From positions 1 to 64,000 of the forward strand of contig RWJK01001384.1 in the NCBI GenBank assembly GCA_004335835.1: a DNA stretch of 64,000 nt. The letters are read 5' to 3'. The translations under genes were made by a program, and so were the position numbers. This document shows positions 33,938 to 45,703 of the stretch, piece by piece. The DNA is from Scenedesmus sp. ARA3. Lineage: Eukaryota; Chlorophyta; Chlorophyceae; Sphaeropleales; Scenedesmaceae. The notes under the pieces were generated by a model, which did not search any database, was not told the DNA's origin, and saw only the letters and a program-made list of their open reading frames with translations. The stretch's first letter is position 1. Each line of letters begins with the position of its first letter.

Positions 33938-34568
33938 AGCAAACTGCCTGCTCACCTGCAGCGGCACTGGCTTTGGTAGGGGAGCGAATGACAGCACCTG
34001 CTCTGGCGTGACTGCTGGCCTGCAGGAGCACAAACAACAGCATGCCAGGTTTGTTGTTGGTGATCTGCTAGCTGTCACGTTGCGTGTTGTGACTGCTAGC
34101 TGCTGGTAGCATTTGCTGGGGCACATGTGCTCAATACTTGGCTAGTCAATTGAGCAACAGATGGCCGACGCCTGCCCATAGACGAGCATCAGCGGAGATG
34201 ATTGCGACAGCTTGAGTAAACAAAAGGGTGCAAGTGACATGAAAGACGGGAAAGGTGCTTGCAACTCACGAATAGCATCGTTTCCGGGATGTGTGCTGCT
34301 GCTTGGCATCTGCAGTACGCTTTGTCCACTGCCGCCGTCGCTCCATCCATGTCTGCAGGCCTGCGCAAGCAGTTGCCACCACACATGCAGGGCCAAACAG
34401 TTAAAACAGTCGCCCCGAGACGCTTTATTCATCATGCATCCAAGCTGCAGCAGCTGCCAGCCCACCTTGATTCACAAATGGCTCAGTGCTTTCAGCAGCT
34501 GCTGCTTGCTGCACCGCTGGTAGTGCCGCTGCTGGCGGGGGCCCAGCCGCTCTTGCAGTGCTGCCCAT
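33525..34568 (-). CDS. Gag1-like clamp (DUF4050-type) small protein
   Basis: Four short minus-strand exons, all in phase: 34568-34466 (ATG at 34568), 34360-34270, 34019-33956, 33578-33525 (TGA); 103 aa. The assembled protein has the block order of the plant Gag1-like clamp family: an LQTWMERRRQWTK motif (family: W..RR..W), then TPEQVLSFAPLPKPVPLQ (family: TY.DLL....PFP.PIPL), then DVIEVLTEVWEQEDFYT at the C-terminus (family: EMVDFLVD.WE.EGLY). Molecular function of the plant/algal members is unknown to me. The N-terminal 35 residues are Ala/Pro/Gln-rich and variable. No single open frame covers it, so it is easy to miss. Confidence 0.7.
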
Positions 34569-35816
34569 GGACCCCCAATACTGCTTTGAAGGCAACAGAT
34601 CTGCGGGCGGGCCACTGAAGCGATGCGATGACAGAGGACGACAGCAAAAAGGCGCAGTACTTCTGAAGGTTCGCTGTGGGTGGTGATTAGCCAGATTAGA
34701 CTTTATTTGCGTAATCTAGAACCTTCTCAGAATGCTCCCAATTCATAGCAGCCCCAGCTTGCTTTAAGGGTTTGAAGACTAGGGAGGCCAATCGGCATGC
34801 TTGCGGCACCGACCAGCAGGCACAGCATGTGATGATGTGAATCAGCCTAGTTTCAGCTACACGTGTTGGCAGAGCTAGCACGTACTGCGGGGAGGCAGAC
34901 GCCGGCTGGGAACTTGTGCGTTTGTACCACATGTACAGCGGAGAGTCGCCCGGCACACACACGTTCATTGGTGTTGACAGAAGACAATAGATGCAGAAAT
35001 ACCGAAACGTCTTGAGAAATGCGCAAACACAGGCTTCTTGCACAACTCAGGCTGAAGCAGATCAGCTTGAGGCAACCTAGGACCAACCTCATGAGGCTGA
35101 TCAGCCTGACTTGCCGGGCAAGTTGCCGAAACCCACTCAGCAGAACTTCACAAAAAATGATGTTCCACATTTGCTACACCATCGCAACTAATGAAGTACG
35201 ACGAAGACATGCCTAGTTGAAAGCTTGGCTGCAAATTATGCTGCTAACATGTTGCTGTACAGCAGGCGCCCAGCACAGGTGCGCCTGACATGCCAGTACC
35301 GCATTCTCACACCTATGCTCCGTCAAGCAGCATGATGCTCCTTGCATTGCTGCACCCAAGCACACGAATGCAGCAGGAAAAGGGCTTGCGGGGTATACCC
35401 GGTTACTGGTAACGCTGTTGTGGCAAATTAGCAGTAGCAGGTCAACAATGTGCAGCGGTGCCAGTGCACAGCAGGAGGGCAGTACGGTCAAGTAGTATCA
35501 CCATCGATGATGATGCAGTAGCAGCAGCAACAGCAGCAGCAAGTAAGCAGCAGCAGATCGTGGCGACCAGAAGCTGGCGAAGCCTTCGAAGGCGAATTCG
35601 CCAAAGCGGCGTTGGGGCTAATGGGATTGTCTGCCCTGTCAGCTGTATGGCCTGGAAGCACTGGCTTAAATTGGCTCTTTGCTGCCAAAGTGACGTCCAT
35701 GCTGTTGCTGCTGCACCCAGGCTTAGCATGTTGGGTGCGACACCCATTCCATGCACACAGCAGCACTGCAGTGACTGCTGCCTGAGGCATGAGGATCATC
35801 ATCATCATGTTACTCA
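34569..35816. other. Intergenic; possible minus-strand ORF
   Basis: A minus-strand frame (35043-34696) has a stretch with a plausible protein look near its end (NWEHSEKVLDYANK) but no recognisable family and no clear exon structure. Left unannotated. A short ATC run at about 35788-35805 marks the 3' end of the LINE remnant. Confidence 0.35.
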
Positions 35817-36365
35817 TCAAGCCATAGCATCAACGCCATCGGCCCCGCGCCCCAATGGAGCGGCAACTACACCCTCGTGTTTGCAAGCATTACGCACACC
35901 CCAAGCCTTTTCGCAAAAATCAGCAATGAACCTAGACACCAGTAACCTAACAGAACCCCAAGCATCATCCGACACAAACCGCTTCACCTTCACCTCAGCA
36001 TCTGTAATAGATAACAAGTTACGCAATTTTGCAGCGCAACCAGACAAAGCCCTAATCTCATTAAACATCTCATCTCTTTGCACAGACGTCGCAGCACAGT
36101 CAAACAACAAATGTGACAATGACTCCACACCAGCACCACACGCCGGACATGCTGTATTACCATTAGCTCGCCTGCCACCATAACGACTGGTGCGTTCATG
36201 TACAGCCAAGCAACCCAAACGCACACGCATCATCAACTCGACACCACGTGTAGGCGCCCCAGACCGCAAAAAAGGCCTGACCCGCTTAGAGGCATGAGGA
36301 TGTGTCTTCATTGCAGCATGCTTGGGAACGGCTTGCTGCAGCAGCACGAACCTTTCTGCTGACAA
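35817..36365 (-). mobile_element. Non-LTR retrotransposon remnant: zinc-binding C-terminus of the RT protein
   Basis: A 180-codon minus-strand frame ends at 35817 and carries RLGCLAVHERTSRYGGR followed by a CPACGAGVESLSHLLFDC zinc-knuckle pattern (C..C, E, H, C), typical of the C-terminal zf-RVT segment of LINE ORF2 proteins. No reverse-transcriptase or endonuclease motifs are present upstream. The frame opens right after a stop, so this is a truncated, dead copy. The strand-wise 3' end is followed by a short ATG/GAT run, a common LINE tail type. GC is lower than in neighbouring genes. Confidence 0.75.
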
Positions 36366-36790
36366 CTACGAAGATTATTGCACACACACGCCTGACGGAT
36401 GATGCTCCGTGGACTGACGGGAGTGAATGCAGACGTGTTCATGTGGGTTGAGCAGACCGTGGGTGCCCTTGTCGACGCGTCACCAAAACCACCACCTGCT
36501 GACGCACATGCAACAAAGCCTTTAACCTTTTGCAAATTATCCGTTGCTCTTCGGCCGGAAGCCTGGGCAACGGGTTGTGTGTGTAAACCCTACTTCATTT
36601 CCGAGGAGTGCCGAGGTTACAAGTGCAAGCATGCACGCCATCACCTTGTTTTCACTGCGCTGATGAGTTTACTCATCGATGCAGTTGCCATTTCATCGAG
36701 CGCCTTGAAAGCCTCATTATATTGCTCGAAACTTGCGGCCATTGTTGACTTTTGCCCAGCTGTGTTGCGCTCAATTTTTAATCAGCATTA
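36366..36790 (-). mobile_element. Probable further part of the same retroelement
   Basis: AT-richer than its surroundings and contiguous with the LINE remnant. On the minus strand an ORF from about 36742 begins MAASFEQYNEAFKALDEMAT, which looks like the helical start of an ORF1-type protein and ends after about 33 codons. On the plus strand a 130-codon frame (36399-36791) also stays open, so strand assignment rests on adjacency to the LINE piece. Confidence 0.35.
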
Positions 36791-37066
36791 ATTATTTAAT
36801 ATTGCATTCCTACTACGTTGAAGTGAGGAGCAGTACCTGGCGAAGCGTGTAGTGACCCAGCAGAGCTGACCTGTGGTGACACCGTGGGCGGTGTGGCAGT
36901 TTGCTGCCACCGACTTGCTCACAGCAATAGGTAAGTCAGCCAACAGTGTAGTTGCTGCTGCTGTCTATGCATGTTCCACATGCTACGAGCCCGTGCATGC
37001 GATTGGCACTTCTCACCCAACGAGTGCCTCTTGCCTGCAGATTCGGCATCAAACAGAATAGGCGCA

Positions 37067-40000
37067 ATGCCAGAGCGCTCAGAACAACTTACTGGGCGCC
37101 GGATGGACCAGTGTTCCTGCGATGAGAAGGCGCAAGAGGCAGGACAGGTTGCAGCGGGACGCAGCAGCAGAGCAGCACGCCTTGCCAGCCTTGCAGAGCT
37201 AGCAGCAAGCACTGCAGCAGTACGTCAGGAACTGCAGCTGATCGAGATACAGAATAAATCAAATGCTTATAAAGATGTCAGAGACTATTGGGCTCCCTGC
37301 ACAGGGCTGTCTGTGGAGGTGCTGCTGCAGCTGGATGCCCAGGAGCTGCAGCGCCTGGGCAGCACCATGTGCTACCTGCGCAAGCACAATCTGCCACAGA
37401 TGATAGCCATCCTGCAGCACTGCAAAAACGGTGCTGATGTGGTCAAGATGGAACGCAGCATCGTCAGCTTCGTGCGCGGCACAGCACAGCAGTGCCGCAC
37501 TGACGATCCTGCAAGCACAGTGTGGCATGAAGCACTGCAGGCGATGCGGCAGCTGCACCAGCTGACGCGGCTGTGCAGGCCAGAGCAGTACCTGGCGCTG
37601 TGCAAGTCGCTGCTGCTGGCAGAGACGCCAAAGCAGCTGCGCGAGCAGCTGCTGCCAGCAGCACTGGAGCAGCTGAAGGCAGTACAGACAGCAACGCTGG
37701 AAGCTGCTGCTGATGCTGCAGTGGCGGGCAACAGCAGCGGTGCTGCTGGTCGTGCCGCTGCTCCTGTAGAGGGAGATGCAGTGCAGTTCCTGCAAGCAGG
37801 CTTGCAGCAGCCCGGCTTCCTGGAGGCCCTGGCAGTACTGGAGCAGTACAACCACCTGCCTGTCAGCAGTGCAGAGCATGCCACAGGTACGCCACGCGAG
37901 GTGCACAGGCATAGCAGAATTGTTTATACAAGTCAAGTTGCGGTGCCTGCAACAGTAGCTCATGTCCTCCTGCAGGAAGCAGTGCGCAGCCCATCTTCTC
38001 TGCTTGAAACGCTGCTGGAAACTAGGCAGCCTCTGCACATGGTGTTGAAACCTATACGACAAATTTTACTTGCCGCCTGCTGCTTGATTGTAGGCTGCGT
38101 GCACACTACCCTGGCGTACATGCTCATAATTGCGAAGCGCTCAGGCATCCTGGGAGCAGATCAGGATGACGCACCAAACTTCACTAAGCTGCTGACACTG
38201 GTGAGACGCTGCATTAGGTTGCTTTTGGCAGTTGCCTATTGTTTGTCTGTTGTGATTACATACCAGCTGCAGTTGAGCCATGTGCCTTCTGTGCTTGGGT
38301 CTGCATCTCTACACACAGCAAACAGCAAAGCACGCAATGGCAGAGTAGAGTACATATAGACTCTGCTTCAACCAGCTCCAGGATATACCCAATTTCCTGC
38401 CAACTCACTGCGCTGCCGCTTGCGGTGTGCTGTGTGCAGCTGTGGATGACAGAGCGCCTGCAGAGCAGCAGCAGGGGCCCCCGCAGGCTGGTGCTTGGCA
38501 ACTACCTCTTCCACTCCAACAGTGAGTAGCGCCTGGTAGCCAGTTGCACAGTAAAAGTAGCCTTTCCTGCAAGCAGCCTGCAGTGCTGCTGACTGTATTC
38601 TGAGGCTTGCAGGATTCCTGCAAGCCCTGCATGTTTTGTGGCACATGCTTGCGCACTGCCCATCGACAGTCTTAGTGGCCTAATCATGCACTTCTCAGTC
38701 TGACTGTGCATATCTGCAGCACACATACATGTATGTCTCAGCATGTGGGCTCAAGCGGACACCATAAGTCACTCGCTGCCGTGCTCACTGGTGCCGCATG
38801 ATGCCTGCTGCTGCCTTGCAGGTGTGCCGCTCTGCGACCCAGGGGCTGCCAGCATCCTGACACACCACTCGCGAGAGTGTGAGCAAGTGCAGGCAGCTAT
38901 CTTAGCAGGCAGCAGCGGCAGGCTCTGGGTGGAGCCAGAAGAATTGGCAGCTGCCTGTGAAGTGCTTGCTGCTGCTGAGGGCGGCAGCCTGCTAGAGTTC
39001 CTGCAAGCAGCAGTGGAGGCACATGTGCTCAAGCTGCAGCAGCAGGCGGCGGCGCCTGCTGCTGCTGCTGCAGCTCCTTACACTGCCTCTGCCAGGCAGG
39101 CAGCAGCGCCAGACATGGCGGCGGCAGCGGCAGCAGCAGCCCAGTTCAGCGCACGCATGCTTTCAGAGCTAGGTGATGCTGCGGTGCCGGGCATGGCAGC
39201 AGCAGCAGCACCACTGCTTGAGCAGCTTCAGTCCAGCATGGGTGTGCTGCCAGAGGTCGGACCAGAGCTAGGTGATGCTGCGCCGCCACACATGGCAGCA
39301 GGAGCAGCAGCAGCAGCGCCAGCCCTTGGGCCGCTGCGTTTCAATGCGCGCCTGCTGCCAGAGCTGGGACCAGAGCTAGGTGATGCTGCGGCGCCAGACA
39401 TGGGTGGTGCAGCAGCAGCGCCAGCCCTTGGGCCGCTGCGTTTCAATGCGCGCCTGCTGCCAGAGCTTGGGGCAGAGCTGGGAAATGCTGCAGCGCCAGA
39501 CATGGCAGCAGCAGCAGCAGCGCCAGCCCTTGCGCCATTTCAGTTCAATATGGGCATGCTGCCGGAGCTAGGGGCAGAGCTTGGTGACGCTGCAGCGCCA
39601 GACGCAGCAGCAGCAGCAGCAGTGCCAGCCCTGGGGCCGCTGCAGTTCAGTTTGGGCGTACTGTCAGAGCTGGGACCAGAGCTAGGTGATGCTGCGGCGC
39701 CAGACATGGCAGCAGCAGCAGCAGCAGCGCCAGCCCGTGGGCCGCTGCGTTTCAATGTGCGCCTGCTGCCAGAACTTGGGGCAGAGCTGGGTCACGCTGC
39801 AGCGCCAGATGCAGCAGCAGCAGTAGTGCCAGCACTGAGGCCGCTGCGTTGCAGTGTGGGTGCACTGCCAGTGCTCAATGCAGAGCTGGGTGGTGCTGCA
39901 GTGTTAGACATGGCAGCAGCAGCGGCAGCAGTGTCAGCCCTGGGGCCGCTTCAGTTCAATGTGAGCATGCTGCCAGAGCTTGGAGAAGAGCTGGGTGGCG

Positions 40001-40476
40001 CTGCTGCGCCAGTCATGGCAGCAGCAGCAGCGCCAGCGCCAGCCCTGGGGCCGAATGAGTTTGATGTGGGCTTGCTGCCAGAGCTGGGCTCAGAGCTAGG
40101 TGACGCTGCGGTGCCAGACATGGCAGCAGAAGACATGGCAGCAGCAGCAGCGGCGCCAGCCATTGAGCCCCGCAAGTTTGGCCAGGGCGTACTGACAGAG
40201 CTCGGTGCAGAACTGGGTGGCGCTGAGGCGCTAGACATGGCAGCAGCAGCAGCGCCAGCCATTGAGCCCCACAGACTTGGCCAGGGCGTGCCGCCAGAGC
40301 TGGGGCCAGAGCTGGGTGGCGCTGCGGCGCCAGAGCTGCCTGTGCAGGGGAGTGACGCCAGCAAGCAGCAGCAGCAGCAGCAGGCTGCCAAGAAGCGCGG
40401 CTGGCTGATGTGTGCTGCGGGCTGCATGGCGGTGCCGCTGCTGCTGGGGGTGCTGTGCAGGAAGATGCGGGGCTGA
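37067..40476 (+). CDS. Novel protein: helical N-domain, tandem ~33-aa repeats, C-terminal anchor
   Basis: Probable exons: 37067-37886, 38145-38200, 38440-38521, 38822-40476. Not recognised. Residues 1-270 are helical, Gln/Leu/Ala-rich, with YKDVRDYWAPCTGLSVEVLL and MCYLRKHNLPQMIAIL. The last exon carries about 12 tandem repeats of ~33 aa with consensus GPLRFNARLLPELGAELGDA then APDM and an Ala run (39090-40340), a short Gln/Lys linker, and a terminal hydrophobic helix (GWLMCAAGCMAVPLLLGVL) with basic tail RKMRG, suggesting tail anchoring. Uncertain points: the frame is open upstream to an ATG at 36971, and a phase-1 donor at 36930 could feed an extra 5' exon. The 258-nt first intron is a multiple of three with no stop, so it could be retained. 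Confidence 0.6.
39090..40340 (+). repeat. Coding tandem repeat, ~100-nt unit
   Basis: About 12 imperfect units encoding PELGxELGDAAAPDMAAAA with variable spacers. Unit length varies by whole codons, mostly in the Ala-coding GCA run, so reading frame is kept throughout. Confidence 0.9.
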
Positions 40477-41854
40477 GGCGGCTGCTGCTGACTGTGATGT
40501 ATATGAGCGCTGCCACAACCATCATGTGTTGCGGCAGCACTGAGAGGGCTGATGACAACGCCTTGCGAGGCAGGGAGGATAGAATGGCAGAATGAAGGCA
40601 GACATTGTTTGTTGGCAGTGCTAGTTTACCTGGGTTGGGACTGGATGGACTGTGACGGCGATGGAATGATTGTATCGAATGAACTGCAGCGCGATATGAT
40701 GCACTGCTGAGGTCTTGCGATGGAGAGTTCTGAGGGAAGCCTGCTCTCTTTTGGCCAGCATGCTTGCAACGATACACACTGCCCCGTGCTGTCGCCTTGA
40801 GAGCGCACGATTGCTACACTTGTCGATCAAAACGTGTCACTGTTGTGCTGGGGTGTGGCCTGTGGCATGATGATCCTTTTTTTGTGTCTGCTTGTTCTGT
40901 CTGCTGTAATCCTGTCCACGCTTGGGTGGCACGCGTTTCACCACATCACCACTGCGCTGCTCAGTCAGAGCCAGCAGCAGCCTGCTGTCAACAACATGTT
41001 GTGTCCTTCTGGGGCGCCCTCTTGTACACCGTCACAATGTCTGTGTGCTTGCTCGTGTTCTTCCTGTGCTGAAAATGGCTGATGCACGCACTGCAACAAG
41101 TGTGTGGGACTTGACAGTGTTTGCTTGACGAATATGGTTGTGTCTGCTCAGAATTGCACTGGCTGTGCTGTGGTTCACCAGTTCTGCTGTGTCATCACAC
41201 TTCCTCCCTGGCGCTCAAAATGTGTGCCATGCTTCCATGCTATATTGTTTACAGCAGACACTGATCTTCCACGCATACTTGCAGTCAACTTTGCTACGAC
41301 CAGAGCTGTAGCCGTTAGAGATTGACTTTCAACTGTTGGATTGGCCTGCACCACCTCTGCGAGCTGTACTGCAAAGTACACTGTTCAGGTCGGACCAAGT
41401 TGTTGCTCTGTGGCTGGCAAGCTGGCCGGGAGTTCCCTCTCTGACAGGACCAGTGGCTGGCATATGACAGAATTTGTGGTTGTGTAGTTCTTATGTCGTG
41501 GTGTGTGTTGTCAGTGCTTGGATATAACTTTGGACAGAGCCAAGTGTGTATTGATTGCCGTTTATTGGCTGCCAATCCAGTCAAGTTGGCCTGTCTCCTG
41601 CCAGTGGGCGTGCTCTGCGCGCCTGCTCTATCTGTCCTTGAGGGCGCAGGATGCAGCTTACATTCGCGCAGCACTGTCCGTGTGTTGCATGTCGTGGTCA
41701 ATGCTTGCAGCAGTATGCAATGGCGTCGGTGCTATGGCTGGTTGGTTAAATGTCGTCCTTATTCCAGAGTGCGGAGAGAGGATGGCAGGGGCAGATTGCG
41801 CTAAGGCGACGGCCACCTGGATTGCGGCCCAGCGGCGCTGTGATAGTGCTGATA

Positions 41855-41917
<63 letters not shown>

Positions 41918-41921
41918 NNNN

Positions 41922-41984
<63 letters not shown>

Positions 41985-42733
41985 CGCGTCGTACAAATGC
42001 TCTTGAAATGTGCTGCTGTTGGGTTAAATGAAGCTGCTGTAAAGTTATGCCCTGCCTGCTGTGCAACGGTTTGCGGCCCTGTGGTCTGTTGCTTGCAGAC
42101 GGTGTCGTTGTTCAAAGCCACCTGGTAAAAAATCCACTGTGTTTGCATACACAACCATGGCAAAATTGCCAACCTTAAGCTCCTTTACCAACCCCCAAAG
42201 TAAGGCCACAGGCCCACCCACCAAGGAATCAGACAAGGCTCATGGGGTTTACAAATAATCCGCATAAATGCCAGACTCAACAAGTCTGAAGCCTCAAGCA
42301 GCTCCAATCACTCAGTCTCTGAAGCACATTATCATATGATACTCAACGGCTGCGGTGCATTTGAGTACACAGCCGTGTAGACAGTGCTGTTGTAACTCTG
42401 GATCACCCTCCTTACAAGTGACGCTGTGGCGCGTACGGATTAGTATGAAAATTTGCCAGTGGTCTTATGTCAGACGCCTGTTCGCCATGGTCAGTCAGGA
42501 TCTAGTCACAACTGTCTCCATGCTGCTGTGCAGCAGGCAAGACACCAACACGCAGCTGCTGCAGCACTTGGAGTCACCTGATTTGCAACACTGTACTGTT
42601 GCTGTCACTTTTACGGTAAAAGCAGTGCTACATACCGCCCCCAACTGCATGCATAGCCGCAGCACACTCACGTCAAACACTCTGCGCACCGGGCTACACA
42701 ACACAACAGTGCCTGCTGCTGAGATGCATATGC
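40477..42733. other. Intergenic with long GAT microsatellite
   Basis: No gene recognised. Open frames through 41855-41983 encode poly-Asp, poly-Met or poly-Ile/His purely from the repeat. The stretch 42110-42260 is AT-richer and may be another degraded element. Confidence 0.4.
41855..41983. repeat. (GAT)n microsatellite with assembly gap
   Basis: About 40 GAT units interrupted by four N (41918-41921). The true length is unknown because the gap lies within the repeat. Confidence 0.95.
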
Positions 42734-44981
42734 CTATGCCGCAAGAGCCTGCACATGCTCATTCAGGCGGTCCCCAAACGCGGCACGCGAGAACGTGCCT
42801 ACCACATGCTTTCGCGCTGCAGCGCCCATCTTGGCTGCTACTTTTGCATCCAGCAGCTGAGCATATGCATCTGCAAACGCAGCAGCTGTCGGCTCGCACA
42901 GCTGGCCTGTCCTGCCGCTGAGCACACTCTCAGTGGGGCCGCCGTTGTTAACGGCAATGACAGGGCGGCCGCTGGCCATGGCTTCGAGAGGCACTATGCC
43001 AAAGTGCTCGTGCTGCGGCGTGTACACCACTGCCTGGCAGGCTTCCAGCAGCAGTGCGCGCTGCCTGCAGCAGTCAGCAGCAGCAGCAGCAGCAGCGGCA
43101 GGGGGTTCAGTCAGAAGCAAGGCGGCAGCATCGCACTGTTACAGCAGTCACAGCACTTCAGCCGTCAAATCACGCGCATGCAGACTACTGCAACATGTGC
43201 CTGCGAGCCACACACTTTTATGCCGGCTACACCTTCACTCTTACAGACACGCGTTGTTCACCGTCCCAAGACACAGGTTAATCTTATCTGCAACATATCC
43301 AACTATCCAACAGCACACAACCACACCCTACCTGTCGCTGAAGGAGGGCAGGAAAGCCACTGCCTCCTCCACCCCCAGCTGCCGCGCCTGCTGCTGCAGC
43401 TCCGCGAGGTGCTCGCGGTTCTCCGCCAGCCGCGCATCGTAGCCGCCGGCCAGCACCAGCCGCGCCGCGCAGCCTGGCTGCCGCTGCTGCAGCTCCTTGA
43501 GTGCTGTCAGCGCCAGCCCGATGCCCTTCTTGCGCTCAAACCTGCAGCGGCATCATGCCGTGCAATGGAGCTTTGTTGGATTGGTTTGTTTTGATAGATC
43601 CTCAGTACACGACCAATCATAATAGAGGCCGTGATGAATATTGCGATAACATTTATAGGGTTGCAAGTGGCGAGGCCATCCCATGCACAACTGCTGCAGA
43701 GAAGCATGGTACGCTTCAGTGCTGGCTGCACGCGCAATCTCCTGCTGCAATGAGCGACCTCTCACAACATCTCGTGGAATGATGATGAATGCTTTCATGC
43801 CATCTCACTGTCAACAACATTTGTTCACTCCATCTCACCTGTTGATAGATAGGAAGGTGGGCCCCTTGCTGATGTGCTGCACCAGGTCAGCAGGCAGCTC
43901 TTCCCGCCAGGCCTGCTGCGCCTCCTGCAGCTCCGCCTCTGCAGGAATGGCAGCAGCCGGGTACAGCACCGCAGGCTGCACGCCCTGCGCTGCCAGCCGC
44001 TTGAATGTTTGACCAAACACGCCAGCCGTGAAGTTGCTGTTGACCAGAATGAGGTCAGCGCTGCCTGTGGCCACTTCTTCTAGGTAGTCCAAGGGCATGC
44101 GGTAGAGTGATTTGATGAAGGAGCCGCGCTGGCTCAGTAGCAGGTCTGGGAAGTGGCAGTAGAACAGCACGCGCATCCCTGGCAGCAGCAGCTTCAGCAG
44201 CGGCACCACTGCTGCCACCTGCGCATGTACATATGCAGCACAGAGAGTGAGGTTGTGTGTACGGAGGTGTGTGAGCAAGGCAAGCATGGATGGAGCCAGG
44301 CAGAAGGCGGGTGGATGTTGCTGGTGGCGTGATGCATCGTTTGCTGAATCAAAGGCAGCGACATATGCAGCCAGCTGCAACTGCATGAGTCCAGCAGCCG
44401 AGGCAGTGGCCACTGTGGGCAGCTGCTGCTTCAGCTTGCAGGGGATGTGCAAGGCTGGCGCTGTGGCACCACCGGCTTCTGCACATGACACATCAGTACA
44501 CCTGGTGGCCGCAAACACTGCACCCACAAAGTGAGCAGTACATGCTGCCAGTTTCGTCCCTCTATCCAAATCCACAGCCGCGGCTACTGCAGCAGGCCTT
44601 TGCCTTGACAACAACATAACATAAAAAAAACCATAACAACAATCTGCAGCGCACCTGGTCAACGATGACTACGTCGTAATCCGGAATGTTGCCGCTCCAC
44701 ACGCGCATCGCCAAATAAATGGCAGCCAGCGTGCAGCGCACCACAGCGCACAGCGCAAACAACCGGCCCAGCACATGCCGCGGGAACCAGCCGCCAGCCA
44801 CAACCACCGCAAAGTCCCCGCTGCGCGTCTCGTCAAAGCAGCGGTTGGGGTCATAGTATGCTGTGTACATGTCCACAGTGTGGCCAAAGCGGCTGAGCTC
44901 TACTGCTGCATCCACTACGAGCCGCTCTGCGCCGCCTAGGCCTAGGTCGGGGTGCAGGAAAGCCACGCGTCGTCGTGTCAT
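42734..44981 (-). CDS. ALG2: ALG2, GDP-Man:Man1-2GlcNAc2-PP-dolichol mannosyltransferase
   Basis: Four minus-strand exons: 44981-44655, 44218-43839, 43541-43332, 43064-42734; phases agree, 415 aa (human ALG2 416). ALG2 adds the second and third mannose (alpha-1,3 and alpha-1,6) to the lipid-linked N-glycan precursor on the cytosolic ER face. GT4 features: N-terminal FLHPDLGLGGAERLVVDAA, VRVLFYCHFPDLLL in the GMRVLFYCHFPD block, NSNFTAGVFGQTF, the ALG2-typical FERKKGIGLAL across the exon 2/3 junction, and the nucleotide-sugar E-x7-E motif in EHFGIVPLEAM followed by GRPVIAVNNGGPTE. A hydrophobic stretch LFALCAVVRCTLAAIYLAM (about 75-95) is the membrane-associated segment. It is divergent from the CDK11 gene. 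Confidence 0.95.
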
Positions 44982-45703
44982 GGCTGCTGTTGCGGCTGCT
45001 GCAAGGCCGGCGCTGGGCTGGTGGGCTTGTGCTGCAAGGCTGGCAGTTGCTGGGGTTTGGCGGTTGCGTCAAACCGTCTGATGCTGAGCAGGCAGTAGGC
45101 TAGTCAAGCGCCACTACTTGCGGGTGCTGACACCCTACAATGGCTGTGCTGACGTAGGTGGTGCCGCAAATGGCTTCAGGCAGATGAACAAGATGCTGCT
45201 GTACACTGTGCTGCAGCACTTGTGCAGTGACAGAACAGCGGGTTCCAACACCCAGAGCTTAAGCTGCAGGCACCAGGATTTAATAAGCAGTAAAGCTTGT
45301 CGTGAATAGTCCTGATGCCAGCGATAAGACACCTCGTTGAAGCAAACACCTTTCCACTTCCCAGTACAAGCCAGCTGCCAGCCTGAAAAGGTGTTTCAAA
45401 GAAAGCACTTCGTTGAGTAGTGCATATGCTGCTGCATCCGATAGAACACACGCATAGAAAGGAGCTGTAACGGCCCCTGACAACTGTCACAACAACTTCA
45501 TGCCGGAAGGGTTGTAAGCAGCAAATGCATTCGATCTATGCTGAATGAGCACACAAAGTTATAATTTTGCAGCCTGAAGTGCCTTCAACAACGGCTAGGA
45601 TCAAAGCAGATGTGCAGACGCTGCAATCAAGCCCTTCTCTCAGTAATGCTGTGTTTAATTGCTTAACGAAAAGCCCTTTTAACCATCTGTGATCACTTCT
45701 ACG
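44982..45703. other. Divergent promoter region, ALG2 / CDK11
   Basis: About 720 nt between the start codons of the two divergent genes. No further gene or clear core promoter motif seen. Confidence 0.5.

Noticed and set aside
36399..36791. 130-codon plus-strand ORF
   Set aside because: Lies in AT-rich sequence adjoining a minus-strand LINE remnant; composition and the opposite-strand ORF1-like start make a host gene unlikely.
41750..42066. ORFs on both strands encoding poly-Asp, poly-Met, poly-Ile, poly-His or poly-Ser
   Set aside because: All are translations of the GAT microsatellite in different frames, broken by an N gap.
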